NCBI RefSeq assembly: GCF_902167145.1
Contig: NC_050101.1
Coordinates: 111,691,789 to 111,755,788, forward strand
Direction: 5' to 3'
Length of the DNA stretch: 64,000 nt
Source: Zea mays
Lineage: Eukaryota; Streptophyta; Magnoliopsida; Poales; Poaceae
Shown one piece after another: positions 47,151 through 58,595 of this stretch. Every line of letters starts with the position of its first letter. Within the stretch, counting starts at the first letter, position 1. Made by a program: the position numbers and the translations under genes. The notes below the pieces were generated by a model, which worked only from the letters and a program-made list of their open reading frames with translations, was not told where the DNA came from and did not search any database.

Positions 47151-48665
47151 CATGAGTCGCTGACATTACAGAAAACCCCTCGGGTTCTACAAAACCTAAC
47201 CCGAGGTCCTTCTTCTACCTCAAACAGTAGCCGCGGCGAAGAAAAGGGCGGAGGGGCTTACCGGCGGCGAGACTGTTCCGGTGAAGTGGTCGAGGATGAA
47301 GGGGAGGTCGCGGGGATCACAATGGTGTGCGGAACGTCGACGGAGATGGCCGGAGTTGGTCGGTCCACGCGCGCAGGCGGGGATACTCGTCGGCGGCGAG
47401 GAGACCGGCCTGGTCACGGCGAGGTAGTTCAATTAAATAGGTCAGGGAGGTCCACAGGATGCCAGAGAAGACATGAGCGAAAGGAATTGGGCGGAGACTT
47501 ACTGGATAGCTCGGTCCACGCGCGGCGGCGGAAGACCGAAGTCCGGTGAGGGTGATCTCGGGCCTCCGGTGAAGTCCGGTCGGGTCCGAGGGCTTGGCGA
47601 GCTTCACGGGCTACTGGCGGAGCTAGCCGAAGCACTGGCTGGGCTGGAGGGTGGCTGGAGTGAGCTGGCCACGGCGGCCTAAGTTCTGGCGGCAATGGCG
47701 GGCGGAAATAAGCTCGCCGGAGCTAAGGAACGGTGGCTGCTCGGTGAGGGTGAGTGCGGGGCGAAGTGGGGCGCGCCTGGGGAGGCTTTATAGGCACGGC
47801 GCGGTGCACGGGCGGTCGTGGACCGGCGAGTGCGCGCGGGCGTGCACTGGGAAGGCGCGGTGCGCGAACGAGCGTGAACCAGGGGTGTCAGCCGCGGTCG
47901 AACACGTGTTCACGTTGCCTCTGCCCCTGTTCAAGCGCCGATTGGGAGCAAATCTTCGCGAATTTGGGCAAGATCACTGCAAGGGATTTGTTCACCAGAC
48001 CAAGCTTTGTCTTTTGTGTATGGACGACGTGCGGTTTTAGGCTAGGGACAGGGAGTTGTAGTGTCACCAAGGTGCCAGTGTCAGAATGCCTGGTCCCGAG
48101 GTTGAGCTGCGCCAAAACCGTGTCAAATGGATTTGGTTTGAGTTCAAATTTTCCCAGAATGTGTTCAAGGTAATTTGGCACGACTTTGATATTTGGATCT
48201 TCTGGCTTTGAGTTTGGAAAAGCAGAGAACACAGATGATCTTTGAGAAGAGGTCTGAAATTCAGAAACTCAGAAATCTGAATTTCTCTAAGGGTTCATTG
48301 ATCAAGGGCTATTTTGGGGATTTAATTGAGTTATTTTGGCTAAGCCTTCTTAACCTTTCTTGTTGCTTAATAAATATACTTTAACTTATATAATTGGCTC
48401 AACTCAAAATTTTAAACTTTTCATTCTCTTTTTCATATTTCCTTGAATTTTGTTCATGGGGTTCACTTAGGGTTTTGAGTTAGGGTTGCACATTCTTATC
48501 TTTCAAAAGTCTCAATTGTTTTGATCATGACACTTAAAGTATATACTTGGTGAATTCTTTCTCACTTAAATTGTTTTGATGCTCATGCTTACTTTGGTTC
48601 ACATAAAATGATGGTTCTTGGTTTGGCTTTTTAAGAGAAACCCTAGGTGACACTGGGTTGTCACA
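47151..48665 (-). repeat. LTR B of Z, U3-R part (right fragment)
   Basis: Matches 25412-26926. Bases corresponding to 22629-25411 are missing from LTR B. It includes the full U3 and the TATA at 47786-47792, so the promoter survives and now reads into W. Confidence 0.95.
47786..47792 (-). promoter_or_regulatory. TATA box of Z LTR B, facing the CACTA transposase
   Basis: The minus strand reads CCTATAAAGCC. The next gene in the direction of transcription is the W TnpD-like gene, 2.6 kb away and on the same strand. Confidence 0.65.
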
Positions 48666-48682
48666 GCCTTCCCCCCTTAAAG
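48666..48682 (-). other. Polypurine tract of Z, next to LTR B
   Basis: Same CCTTTAAGGGGGGAAGGC as beside LTR A. Confidence 0.85.
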
Positions 48683-48916
48683 GAATCTCGTCCCGAGATT
48701 CGGGCCAGAGTCCTCCCGGGGTGAAGCGAAGGGTGAGACTGATAGGAAAAGGGTGGGGATTGTTATTATTAGGGCAAAACTGCTCTTTGAATGTCATTCT
48801 CTTTGCAACTTCAGAAGGAAGTCCTTTTAAGTTTTACTTTATAGTTACTTCATTCTGAATTAAGATCATATTTTTGGAAATTAGATTCGAAAGGCAGGAG
48901 GAGGGGTTGGGGGTGA

Positions 48917-51900
48917 TTACATACCAGCTTCCTTAGGTAGGCAATCGGAGAAGTTGGATCTTAGGAATTCCTCGGTTTCCCAAGTAGCTTCCTCCTCTGA
49001 GTGATTACTCCACTGGACCTTAAACATCTTGATCGATTTAGCCCGAGTTGATCTTTCCTTGCAATCCAGAATCTTGGAGGGGTACTCTTGGTACGAGAGA
49101 TCTGGCTCTATCTCCAATTCTGGCTCTGCTAGAATCTCAGTCGGCAATCGAACACACTTCTTCAGCTGAGATACATGGAATACGCTGTGAATGGCAGACA
49201 TCCTTGAAGGTAACTTCAGCTTGTATGCCACGGGTCCACATGCTTCAATGATCTCATAAGGTCCAATGTAACGAGGGGCTAGCTTGCCTTTGATCCCAAA
49301 CCTCTGCACTCCCTTGGTGGGTGATACCTTGAGGTATACAAAACTTCCCACCTCGAACTGGAGAGGTTTCCTTCTTCTATCATGGTAGCTCTTCTGTCTG
49401 GCCTGAGCAGCTTCTAGATTCTTCCTGATTAGCTTGACCTTCCTTTCGGCTTCAGTCACCAAATCAGGTCCAAAAACTTCTCTTTCACCAGGCTGAGACC
49501 AATTGAGTGGTGTCCTGCACCTTCTTCCGTAGAGAGCTTCAAAAGGTGCCATCTTTAGGCTGGATTGATAACTATTGTTATAAGCAAACTCTGCCAAGGA
49601 GAGGTGCTTATCCCAGTTCTTGCCACAATCGATCGCACAAGCTCTCAGCATATCTTCCAGAATCTGGTTTACCCTTTCCGTCTGACCATCAGTCTGTGGG
49701 TGGTAAGCTGAACTCCTGATTAGCTTGGTTCCCAAAGACTCTTGCAATTGTTCCCAAAATCTGGCAACAAATTGGGCTCCTCGGTCAGAAACAATGGTCC
49801 GAGGTAATCCATGCAAACACACGATCCGGTCGATATACAATTCTGCATACTTCCGAGCCTTATCAGTGGTGTGCACAGGAAGAAAATGCACCACTTTCGT
49901 CAATCGGTCCACAATAACCCAAATCGAATCATGACGACGAGAGGTGTTGGGTAGACCCACAATGAAATCCATGCTGATGTCGTCCCACTTCCACGAAGGT
50001 ACGGACAGTGGTCGCAAAGCTCCAGCGGACTTCAAATGGCTTGCCTTTATCCTCTGACAGGTGTCACACTCTGATACATACTGGGCTATCTCCCTCTTCA
50101 TTCTGGTCCACCAGTACAAAAGCTTCAAATCATGGTACATCTTGGTGCTTCCCGGATGCATAGAGAATTTGGAGAGATGAGCCTCATCCAAAATTTTCTT
50201 CTTGAGATCCTGGTCCTTAGGAATTACCAATCTGCTTTTGAACCATAACACACCCTTCTCATCCTGGCGGAAACAATTATACTTCTCAACCTTCTGATGG
50301 AGATTCTTCTTGATAATCTGCACTCCCTTGTCACTGAGCTGGGCCATGATAATCTGGTCTTGCAAAGCTGGCTCAACAGAAATGTGAGACAAAGAACCAG
50401 AAGGAATCACTTCAATTTGCATTTTGCTCAACTCATCACACAAGGTGTTAACACGAGAATCCATCAGAATACAGTTGCACTGCAACTTCCGACTCAAGGC
50501 ATCTGCTACCACATTAGCTTTCCCTGGGTGATAATGTACCTCCAGGTCATAATCCTTGATCAGCTCTAGCCATCTTCTCTGCCTCATGTTGAGATCAGCC
50601 TGAGTAAAAATGTACTTAAGGCTCTTATGATCAGTGAAGATGTTGCAGTGGGTTCCCATCAGATAGTGCCTCCACATCTTCAATGCATGAACCACTGCTG
50701 CTAACTCAAGGTCATGAGTGGGATAATTCTGCTCATGAGGCCTGAGTGCTCTTGAGGCATAAGCAATGACTCGGTTGTCTTGCATCAAGACACAACCTAG
50801 CCCGGTGCCAGAGGCATCGCAATACACATCAAAAGGCTTGCTGCTGTCGGGTTGCGCCAAAACTGGTGCTGTGGTCAGATACTGCCTCAATGCATGGAAG
50901 GCGTCTTCGCACTTCTGACTCCACACAAACTTGACTTCTTTCTTCAGCAACTCAGTAATAGGCTTCGCAATTCGAGAGAAGTCCGGAATAAATCTTCGGT
51001 AATAACCGGCCAATCCCAGAAAACTCCGAATCTGGCGAACGGTCGTTGGTGGCCTCCAGTTCATCACCTCTTGCACTTTATCAGGATCAACAGCTATTCC
51101 ATCCTGAGAGATAGTGTGACCCAAGAATTTGATTTCCTTTAGCCAAAAATCACACTTGGATAACTTGGCATAAAGGTGGTGCTCTCGCAGACGTTGAAGC
51201 ACTACATGCAAATGCCCAGCATGTTCTTCTTCGTTCTTTGAGTACACCAGAATATCATCGATGAAAACCACCATGAACTTGTCCAATTCCGGCATGAAAA
51301 CAGAATTCATCAGATACATGAAGTATGCTGGTGCATTTGTCAGCCCGAATGACATCACCAAGAATTCATATAGCCCATATCTGGTTGAGAATGCCGTTTT
51401 CGGAATATCACTTGCTCGTATTTTGATCTGATGGTAGCCAGAGCGAAGGTCTATTTTGGAAAACACCTTAGCCCCGACCAACTGGTCAAAGAGAACATCA
51501 ATACGAGGCAAAGGATACTTGTTCTTGATAGTTACCGCATTAAGAGGGCGGTAATCTATACACAGCCTCAAGCTTTCATCCTTCTTCTTCACAAATAGTG
51601 CTGGACAGCCCCAAGGCGAAGTGCTTGGGCGAATGAATCCCTTATCCAGCAACTCTTGCAACTGCTTCTTCAACTCTGCCAACTCAGCGGGTGGCATTCG
51701 GTAGGGCCTCTTGGAAATTGGGGCCGTTCCCGGTTGCAACTCGATGGCGAATTCAATATCCCGGTCCGGTGGCATTCCTGGCAATTCATCAGGAAAGACA
51801 TCTGCATACTCACAGACCACTGGGATCTTCTTCAGGGGTAACTCCGTCATAGAGAAAGCACATGACTGAGAAGAACCCTGACTAGGCAGAATCAAAGAGA

Positions 51901-53347
51901 AATTCCCGCAGAAAGGAGAATTAACTTCCACGGTACGACTGGCTACATCAAGCACAACTTGGTGCAAGGTCATCCAATTTGCTCCTAGAATAATGTCCAC
52001 ATTTTCCAATCCCAACACAAGAAGAGTGGTTTTGATAATGTGGCTTCCCAGTTGAATAGGCACACTTTGGTTTAATTGATTAGTTGCAATTTTACCCCCA
52101 GGTGTGACTATCATGAATGACCCTTTTGAGTGAGAGAATGGCAGTTTGCAATTAGCACTGAACTTTTGGCTAATGAAACTATGAGATGCACCAGAATCAA
52201 ACAGAATTAAAGCAGGTTGATTATAAACTGAAAAGGTACCGGTCATGATAGGAGCTCCTTCTGGCACTTCTTCTAGAGCAGTGAAGTTGAGCTTCCCTTG
52301 CCTGACTTGCACCTTTTGCTTTCTCCCCTTGTCTTGATTCGGTGCTGGCATCTGCCTCTGCTGGTTCCTAGGACAATTCTTGGCATAGTGGCCCACATTG
52401 CCACAAGTGAAACACTTGTTCCCATTGCCCTGGCGGAACTGCTGCTGCTGCGGAGGCTGATTGTTCCTTGGGGCGGGAGCTGGATAGCGGTTGGGTGCCG
52501 GCTGCTGCTGCTGCTGAGGTGGCCTGATCACCCATCTGCCTGCCTGCTGCTGAAAACCCCTGCTCTGATTGTGAGAAACAATCCGAAACCTCTGAGCCTG
52601 AGTGGATGGCGCTGCCATTGGTGCCTTCCTCTTCTTCTCTGCCCGGTGAGCAACAATGCAATCCTCCTGAGAGATGGCCATGTTGACCAGCTCATTGAAG
52701 CTATCGGCCCGGACAGTGTTGAGTCGTTCCCGCAGCTTGGTATTGAGACCCCTGCGGAAGCGATCCCTCTTCTTTTCATCAGAATCAGCATGATACCCTG
52801 CATACTGGCATAAGTCGTTGAAGGCTTGCGCATACTGCAGTACCGTGCGGGTTCCTTGATTGAGGGCCAGGAATTCATTCAACTTCCGATCAAGAATGCC
52901 AGCTGGAATGTGGTGTCCTCTGAAGGCAGTCTTGAATTCCTCCCAAGATACCTCACGATCAGCGGGGAGCATAGCACGGAAGTGATCCCACCAAGTCCGA
53001 GCTGGGCCGCGAAGCTGCTGTGCGGCGAAGCGAGCCTTGGCCTCATCAGGGCAGTCTCCCGTGAGGAGGGGAAACTTGGACTCGACGACGCGAAGCCACA
53101 CGTCGGCGTCCAACGGATCCTCTGCCTTGGTGAACAAGGGCGGCTGCGTGCTCAGAAACTCCTGGTATGTTGCCATAGCCGGAGGTCGCTGATGCTGGCC
53201 TCCACCATGATGCTGAGGGTGGGGCTGGCACTGCAAGAGCTGTCGCAGAATCTCATTCTGCTGGGCCATCAGCTCCTGCACTGTGGGAGCTGGAGGAGGT
53301 GGCGGGGGAGCTTGCTCATTTTGCCCGCGACGCTGCCTAGCTGCCAT
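48917..53347 (-). CDS. gag-pol: Z internal 2 Gag-Pol polyprotein with chromodomain (1476 aa)
   Basis: Same architecture as the ORF at 27178-31602, fully open from the ATG at 53347. The zinc knuckle is near 310, protease DSGASHSF near 380, RT FIDD near 693, RNase H with the usual [13 protein letters not shown] and DDE motifs, and the chromodomain at the end. Differences from copy 1 include two extra Gln in the pre-knuckle Gln-rich region and a handful of substitutions (e.g. SANCKL for IANCKL, KVVHF for KVAHF). Its 5' LTR is the complete LTR C, and ORF1 upstream is intact. This makes it the best candidate for an expressed element in the window. The ATG abuts TCTGTTTTCAG. Confidence 0.96.
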   Translation of the reverse strand: MAARQRRGQNEQAPPPPPPAPTVQELMAQQNEILRQLLQCQPHPQHHGGGQHQRPPAMATYQEFLSTQPPLFTKAEDPLDADVWLRVVESKFPLLTGDCPDEAKARFAAQQLRGPARTWWDHFRAMLPADREVSWEEFKTAFRGHHIPAGILDRKLNEFLALNQGTRTVLQYAQAFNDLCQYAGYHADSDEKKRDRFRRGLNTKLRERLNTVRADSFNELVNMAISQEDCIVAHRAEKKRKAPMAAPSTQAQRFRIVSHNQSRGFQQQAGRWVIRPPQQQQQPAPNRYPAPAPRNNQPPQQQQFRQGNGNKCFTCGNVGHYAKNCPRNQQRQMPAPNQDKGRKQKVQVRQGKLNFTALEEVPEGAPIMTGTFSVYNQPALILFDSGASHSFISQKFSANCKLPFSHSKGSFMIVTPGGKIATNQLNQSVPIQLGSHIIKTTLLVLGLENVDIILGANWMTLHQVVLDVASRTVEVNSPFCGNFSLILPSQGSSQSCAFSMTELPLKKIPVVCEYADVFPDELPGMPPDRDIEFAIELQPGTAPISKRPYRMPPAELAELKKQLQELLDKGFIRPSTSPWGCPALFVKKKDESLRLCIDYRPLNAVTIKNKYPLPRIDVLFDQLVGAKVFSKIDLRSGYHQIKIRASDIPKTAFSTRYGLYEFLVMSFGLTNAPAYFMYLMNSVFMPELDKFMVVFIDDILVYSKNEEEHAGHLHVVLQRLREHHLYAKLSKCDFWLKEIKFLGHTISQDGIAVDPDKVQEVMNWRPPTTVRQIRSFLGLAGYYRRFIPDFSRIAKPITELLKKEVKFVWSQKCEDAFHALRQYLTTAPVLAQPDSSKPFDVYCDASGTGLGCVLMQDNRVIAYASRALRPHEQNYPTHDLELAAVVHALKMWRHYLMGTHCNIFTDHKSLKYIFTQADLNMRQRRWLELIKDYDLEVHYHPGKANVVADALSRKLQCNCILMDSRVNTLCDELSKMQIEVIPSGSLSHISVEPALQDQIIMAQLSDKGVQIIKKNLHQKVEKYNCFRQDEKGVLWFKSRLVIPKDQDLKKKILDEAHLSKFSMHPGSTKMYHDLKLLYWWTRMKREIAQYVSECDTCQRIKASHLKSAGALRPLSVPSWKWDDISMDFIVGLPNTSRRHDSIWVIVDRLTKVVHFLPVHTTDKARKYAELYIDRIVCLHGLPRTIVSDRGAQFVARFWEQLQESLGTKLIRSSAYHPQTDGQTERVNQILEDMLRACAIDCGKNWDKHLSLAEFAYNNSYQSSLKMAPFEALYGRRCRTPLNWSQPGEREVFGPDLVTEAERKVKLIRKNLEAAQARQKSYHDRRRKPLQFEVGSFVYLKVSPTKGVQRFGIKGKLAPRYIGPYEIIEACGPVAYKLKLPSRMSAIHSVFHVSQLKKCVRLPTEILAEPELEIEPDLSYQEYPSKILDCKERSTRAKSIKMFKVQWSNHSEEEATWETEEFLRSNFSDCLPKEAGM

Positions 53348-53605
53348 CTGAAAACAGAGATTGTCGCCATTGTTATCCCAACTCACATTCCCGAACGACA
53401 AGATATCATCTCATATGGAAGGAAAAGGCCATAATCATAATATTAGGTTCGAAAATGAAGATAACATGGTGACAAGGATCCCACAGATATCAAAAGTTTA
53501 CAGGGTTACATTAATCAGGGGAAGGTACCCACAAGCCTAGTCCAAAATGTGATACTACTAAGCTCGCATAGGTTTCTATCCGCCTAAAAATGTCAAAGCG
53601 ACTGC

Positions 53606-54481
53606 TTAACCCTGAGCGGTGGAAGCGACACTGGATACGGGTGAAGGAGGCATCACGGAGGTAGTCCCATTGGCACCAGGGGCTGGTCCTAGCTCCTCGG
53701 GAGCCTCTTCTCCCTCGCTTCCTGCTTCATTGGCCTCCATCTCCAGGTGGTGCATGTCCAAGTGGTCATTGGCTTCCTCGAGTTCCCTCTGCACGTCGTG
53801 AAGCTGGTTCTCCAAGACATCAATAGTGTTGTCTCGGATCCCCACTTGCTGCTCCAGGGTGGTAATACGCTGGCTCAGCCTTTCCACTTGCAGATCCTTC
53901 TCCACCAACTCTGTGGATAGGTCGACCACAAAATCTTCCCGATTGTCGAGAGTGAGCTTGGCAGTCTGAGCGGTGTTAGCAAGAAGTGTCATAGCATCGC
54001 TCTGAAGGGCCTGGAGGCGGTACAGCGCACTCATGCACTGAACAGTGACCCTCCCAACCAAGTCAGGATACATTGCCCACACATCCTTCACATGGCTCAC
54101 GCGGTTACACCACATGGGATCATCCTTCTTCTCAGCAGGGAAGAGTCCCAAGGGGTGCATCACCATCTCCAAGGGATGGTAGCCACAGAAAGTCGTCAGA
54201 GTCTTCATGGCTGCTGCCTCAACGGTGTCGTCCGTCCTGAGTCCAATCGTCTCAGAGTCAAGAGAACGCCAACCTGGCTGAAGGGGATGAGCCTCCAAAG
54301 TTAGCCAGACCCGACAACGAGGTACCCGATGCTCCTCATACAACTGCACCGTGTACAAAGGGGGCGTAGGGTAACCGGCGGAGTTAAGCACTTCCCACAA
54401 GATGGAAGGAAAGCCATCGCGAGAAAGGAAGTCAGAACTGAAACGAGAGTCTCCTCCACTGGCGGGGGTGGGTGAATTCAT
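53606..54481 (-). CDS. Z internal 2 ORF1, extra protein upstream of gag (291 aa)
   Basis: Intact ORF between PBS and gag. N-terminal folded-looking half (LYTVQLYEEHRVPRCRVW, DDTVEAAAMKTLTTFCGYHPLEMVMHPLG), a middle helix region, coiled coil around 195-250 (RLSQRITTLEQQ, LENQLHDVQRELEE) and an acidic Pro/Ser tail. No zinc knuckle, protease or known enzymatic motif. A related ORF is in the same place in X. The ATG is preceded directly by GATTCCCTTCCGCAG, a strong acceptor. It ends 259 bp before the gag ATG. Possible roles such as RNA binding or particle assembly are guesses; function unknown. Confidence 0.85.
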   Translation of the reverse strand: MNSPTPASGGDSRFSSDFLSRDGFPSILWEVLNSAGYPTPPLYTVQLYEEHRVPRCRVWLTLEAHPLQPGWRSLDSETIGLRTDDTVEAAAMKTLTTFCGYHPLEMVMHPLGLFPAEKKDDPMWCNRVSHVKDVWAMYPDLVGRVTVQCMSALYRLQALQSDAMTLLANTAQTAKLTLDNREDFVVDLSTELVEKDLQVERLSQRITTLEQQVGIRDNTIDVLENQLHDVQRELEEANDHLDMHHLEMEANEAGSEGEEAPEELGPAPGANGTTSVMPPSPVSSVASTAQG

Positions 54482-54843
54482 CTGCGGAAGGGAATCAAGA
54501 TAAAGATTATGGTGGAAGGAAAAAGAAAAAGAGAGCCCGGATGATTTTGAAGAAAAGGGGGTTAGCTCAAATTTTAATTCCTCTTTGTGTTTTATAATGC
54601 ATGCATGCTGAAAGAAACGTTGCCTCTCAAAAGGAAAATAGGGTGCGTTTTTAGGGCATCCTAAAATATAAGTATTGGCCCACAGGGCCTAATTAATTAG
54701 CCACCTATTTCTCCCTCTATGCCTAAGGCCTTTCGTCCTAGGTCTAGCGGTCTAGTCCTGACGATCCGTAACAGTTTCTAGGCAAGTTTTAGGTTTTGAA
54801 AATTGGTATTCATGGTTTATTGTCCTTCTCTGTGGTGGAATTT

Positions 54844-54855
54844 GCTCCGATACCA
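54844..54855 (-). other. Z internal 2 primer-binding site
   Basis: The minus strand reads TGGTATCGGAGC, 2 bp from the LTR C end. The 360-bp leader 54482-54843 has no ORF. Confidence 0.9.
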
Positions 54856-55169
54856 GCTGTGGCAGAACCACCCGAATTATTCCAGCTTAAGTGCCTAAGT
54901 CACGCCTCAGGGGCCGTAACACACTTAAATCGGAATAACCCGTCAGTCCCTCAGATCTAGTCTGATAGAGCCACTTAACCAGGATCAAATTCCACAATCT
55001 CACTCGAAGGTGAGTCACAGAAGAAATACAATAAAACAGGAAATCTCAAATTAAGTACTGAGTTATTACATAAATCGGAGTTTTTGGAGTAGCAAATAAA
55101 GTTCACAAATTAAAGTGCAGCGGATAATCGATGTCGTCGGTAATGAGGAAATGGGCAAGGCCTAGCCCA

Positions 55170-56394
55170 CTATTCCTCATGCTCCTCTCCTGCCGGAGCA
55201 ACATCCCACTCGACCGTCCAACCCGGTGGCAGGGTGGTAGGCCAAGTCACACCATCAACTACATCCTGCATGGTACCTGCAAAAATGGTGCCACAAGCAA
55301 GGCTGAGTATACTAATACTCAGCTAGACTTAACCGGTGTGAGGAGTCTACTCCTCTACCTCTAGACTATGCAGCTGTTTGGCTGAGGGGTTTGGTTTGCC
55401 AAAAGCACTAGCTGTTTCTAAAATCAACTTTTAGCTTTTCAGATTCTACTATCATTAACTTAGCTAGATTTGCTCCTTCTAAGCATACATGGTAACAAGC
55501 AATTAGCTCAATCAACAAGTTACCTCATGTAATCCACATTTCACTTCTTACTCGATGCAGTACAAGGAATCAAGCAGTCTCATTAGCTGCGAGAAGCAGA
55601 CGATTCGAATCGAGTTTTAACCTTGCAAGGTAAACCTAAACACACGGCATGTCAGGGTACTCCGACCCCACACATGACAACCGTCCCCATCGATTCCCCG
55701 TTCGCGTCCAGGCCTCACCGCCTTGGCATACAATGCTCCACTGACCCCGGCTGCCGCCGTGCAGTGACCGCACTTGTACCCACCATAGCTAGCATGGGAG
55801 ACCCTGTCTCAGGTCGCATGAGGGATAAAGTCCGCGCCCGGCTTCACTCAGGTACTAGGTTTACCGGTTACCATTTTTCCCGGCATGTGCTTAGTACGTT
55901 CAAAAGCTTGACTCAGGTATCCACACATTAATCCTTAATTCATTTTTCCCGTCTCATGGACAAGGCATCCTCCCTGGATCCAAGTCCATAGACCAACATA
56001 TATATATATATATCCCATTATCAAGATGAATACAATCAATTCCTGACCTCGCGCGAGTGCTAGAAAAATCACTCGACTTCTACCGAGATCCTGATTAGCA
56101 AGCAGCTACTCGACCTAGCATACTAGTATTCATCTCAAAAAGGAATCCTAAGTTCATGCAACTAGAGGTTTCAAGCAACTCCTACACTTAAGTGCACATT
56201 ACAGTCCTACAAGCATTAAGTGTAGTAAAGTAGCATATATTAACATGGTTATGCATAAAACCGGGGCTTGCCTTCAATTGCTGGGGCTGCGGGGAGATCC
56301 TCAATAGCAGCCTCTGAAGCCTGCTCCTGGTCCTCCTCTTGGACAGGTCCTTGCTCGGGGATGAGCACGTACTCTCCGTCGGCAAGATTACAAT
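55170..56394 (-). CDS. LTR C spliced acidic ORF, second copy
   Basis: Exons 56394-56272 and 55276-55170, with splice signals and phases as in LTR A. The coding exons look identical to the LTR A copy although flanking LTR sequence has substitutions. This copy lies in the transcribed leader of the intact internal 2, so it could be translated before ORF1 and gag-pol. Start exon not identified. Confidence 0.5.
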
Positions 56395-58588
56395 CTAATG
56401 AATGCAATGCGTAAGATATATGCATGATATGATATGTGCTTTTAGAAATTACCACTTTAAAGGTGTATGGTCTTTTGAGTTTAAACAAGTTAACTTTACT
56501 TATGTAAAACCCTTGGGTGGTACACTCGGTAAATTGGGTTAGTTTTAATGGGATGAGGTTTATTCCTTCTTCTCTTTTCTTTTATTCTTTTTAATGTTTT
56601 GGAGTAGGTTTGAACTACAAGTTGCTTTTATGAAATTCCAAAAATTCTGCAAAAATTACAGTGGCTTGCTACTGGTGTATGATTCTCTGTCTCAAAATTT
56701 GGGGTTCAGAAAGTGAATGGTTTTCTCTGGACAAAATTACCAAATTTTAGGGCAGAAGGGGTACTTTGAACTACAACTATTATTTAACAGTGGGTAATTC
56801 TTTAAAACTTATTTTTGCTGGCTTTTAGGTGTCATAACATGACCTGATACAAATTTCTAGTCATTAATACCTTTTAATTCTTTTCCTATGGTTTTCTTAA
56901 GGTTTCTAGCCAAAGGGGTGCTTTCTACTACCACTATACTTGAAAAACATCAAACAACAGAGTTCTTATTTTTCTTAGCTAGTATTTTGTGCAAGAGCAA
57001 TCATTCTGGAGTTTGGCTTCTTTTTGCTTAAGGGAAGGGGTGGTATGCATTATTTGAGCTAAATGGCCTTTCTCACAAATTACTAGCAAAAGGTATGCGT
57101 TCACTTCTTTTTCATGGGTTTACATTTTTCTCTGGTGGTTTATCTCATTATAGACTTAGCTAATTTTTGGTTGCCCATTATCACATTAAAGGGGTTGCTT
57201 ATGATTTATTGGAAAAATGCCTTATTATCATTCTGTATTTATTTTCCCTACTTAAAAAGTTAGGCTGGGGTGTTCTGTATTTTTGTAGTGGGGCTCTGGT
57301 GGTTATAAGTTCACTGGATTTTTGTTAACCACTTTGGTTATGGTTTTGCAATTTTAATAATTGATTTTCAGTCTTCATAAGGCTAATTAAAGCATCTTAA
57401 TTAGAAACTGGTCCTAATTAATGGTCTCTGCATTTTTCCTAGGTTCTTGGTTGCATAAGTAAACTAGGAAAAATATTACTAATCACTGTTCAACATTTTC
57501 TAATGCTTTTCTGATTTTCTCTAAGTTGTGGACAAAATGGCTTTAAATGAATAACTACATCATAATCTCTAATGCTGGGGCTCCTACTATTTTTAAATAG
57601 TGTCTAATTAAGGTATAAGCATCTACAAATTTCCTTAAGCTCAGCACAAAAGAAAAACAAATTTTCCTTAATTAAACAAGGTTTAGGAGGTTTCTGTTTT
57701 TAATTTTAAACTCTAAAATTTAGAACAGAAAGCATATGGTTCAATAATTTTAAATAATAGATCATAATATTCCAGAGCTAGCAAAATTGGTTTGACATCT
57801 TTTCATTAAGATTTCATCAAGTTATGGATTTTCTAAGTTCTCTGGTTATTTAAAAGAATAACAGAATTGATTAAAAGGAAAACCACTTTGCACTGGGGTC
57901 CCTGGCGGTTTTTCTAAGTTTTCCTTCGCGAATCAGTCCTTAGGTTACTATTCACATGAGTCGCTGACATTACAGAAAACCCCTCGGGTTCTACAAAACC
58001 TAACCCGAGGTCCTTCTTCTACCTCAAACAGTAGCCGCGGCGAAGAAAAGGGCGGAGGGGCTTACCGGCGGCGAGACTGTTCCGGTGAAGTGGTCGAGGA
58101 TGAAGGGGAGGTCGCGGGGATCACAATGGTGTGCGGAACGTCGACGGAGATGGCCGGAGTTGGTCGGTCCACGCGCGCAGGCGGGGATACTCGTCGGCGG
58201 CGAGGAGACCGGCCTGGTCACGGCGAGGTAGTTCAATTAAATAGGTCAGGGAGGTCCACGGGATGCCAGAGAAGACATGAGCGAAAGGAATTGGGCGGAG
58301 ACTTACAGGATAGCTCGGTCCACGCGCGGCGGCGGAAGACCGAAGTCCGGTGAGGGTGATCTCGGGCCTCCGGTGAAGTCCGGTCGGGTCCGAGGGCTTG
58401 GCGAGCTTCACGGGCTACTGGCGGAGCTAGCCGAAGCACTGGCTGGGCTGGGGGTGGCTGGAGTGAGCTGGCCACGGCGGCCTAAGTTCTGGTGGCAATG
58501 GCGGGCGGAAATAAGCTCGCCGGAGCTAAGGAACGGTGGCTGCTCGGTGAGGGTGAGTGCGGGGCGAAGTGGGGCGCGCCTGGGGAGG

Positions 58589-58595
58589 CTTTATA
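58589..58595 (-). promoter_or_regulatory. TATA box of Z LTR C (promoter of the intact unit)
   Basis: CCTATAAAGCC on the minus strand. U3 is about 870 bp upstream to 59468. Confidence 0.7.

Noticed and set aside
27178..53401. Assembly duplication of Z internal
   Set aside because: The two copies carry distinct substitutions, a two-codon length difference and different ORF1 status, with different flanks (W on one side); a real duplication is more likely, though long reads should confirm.
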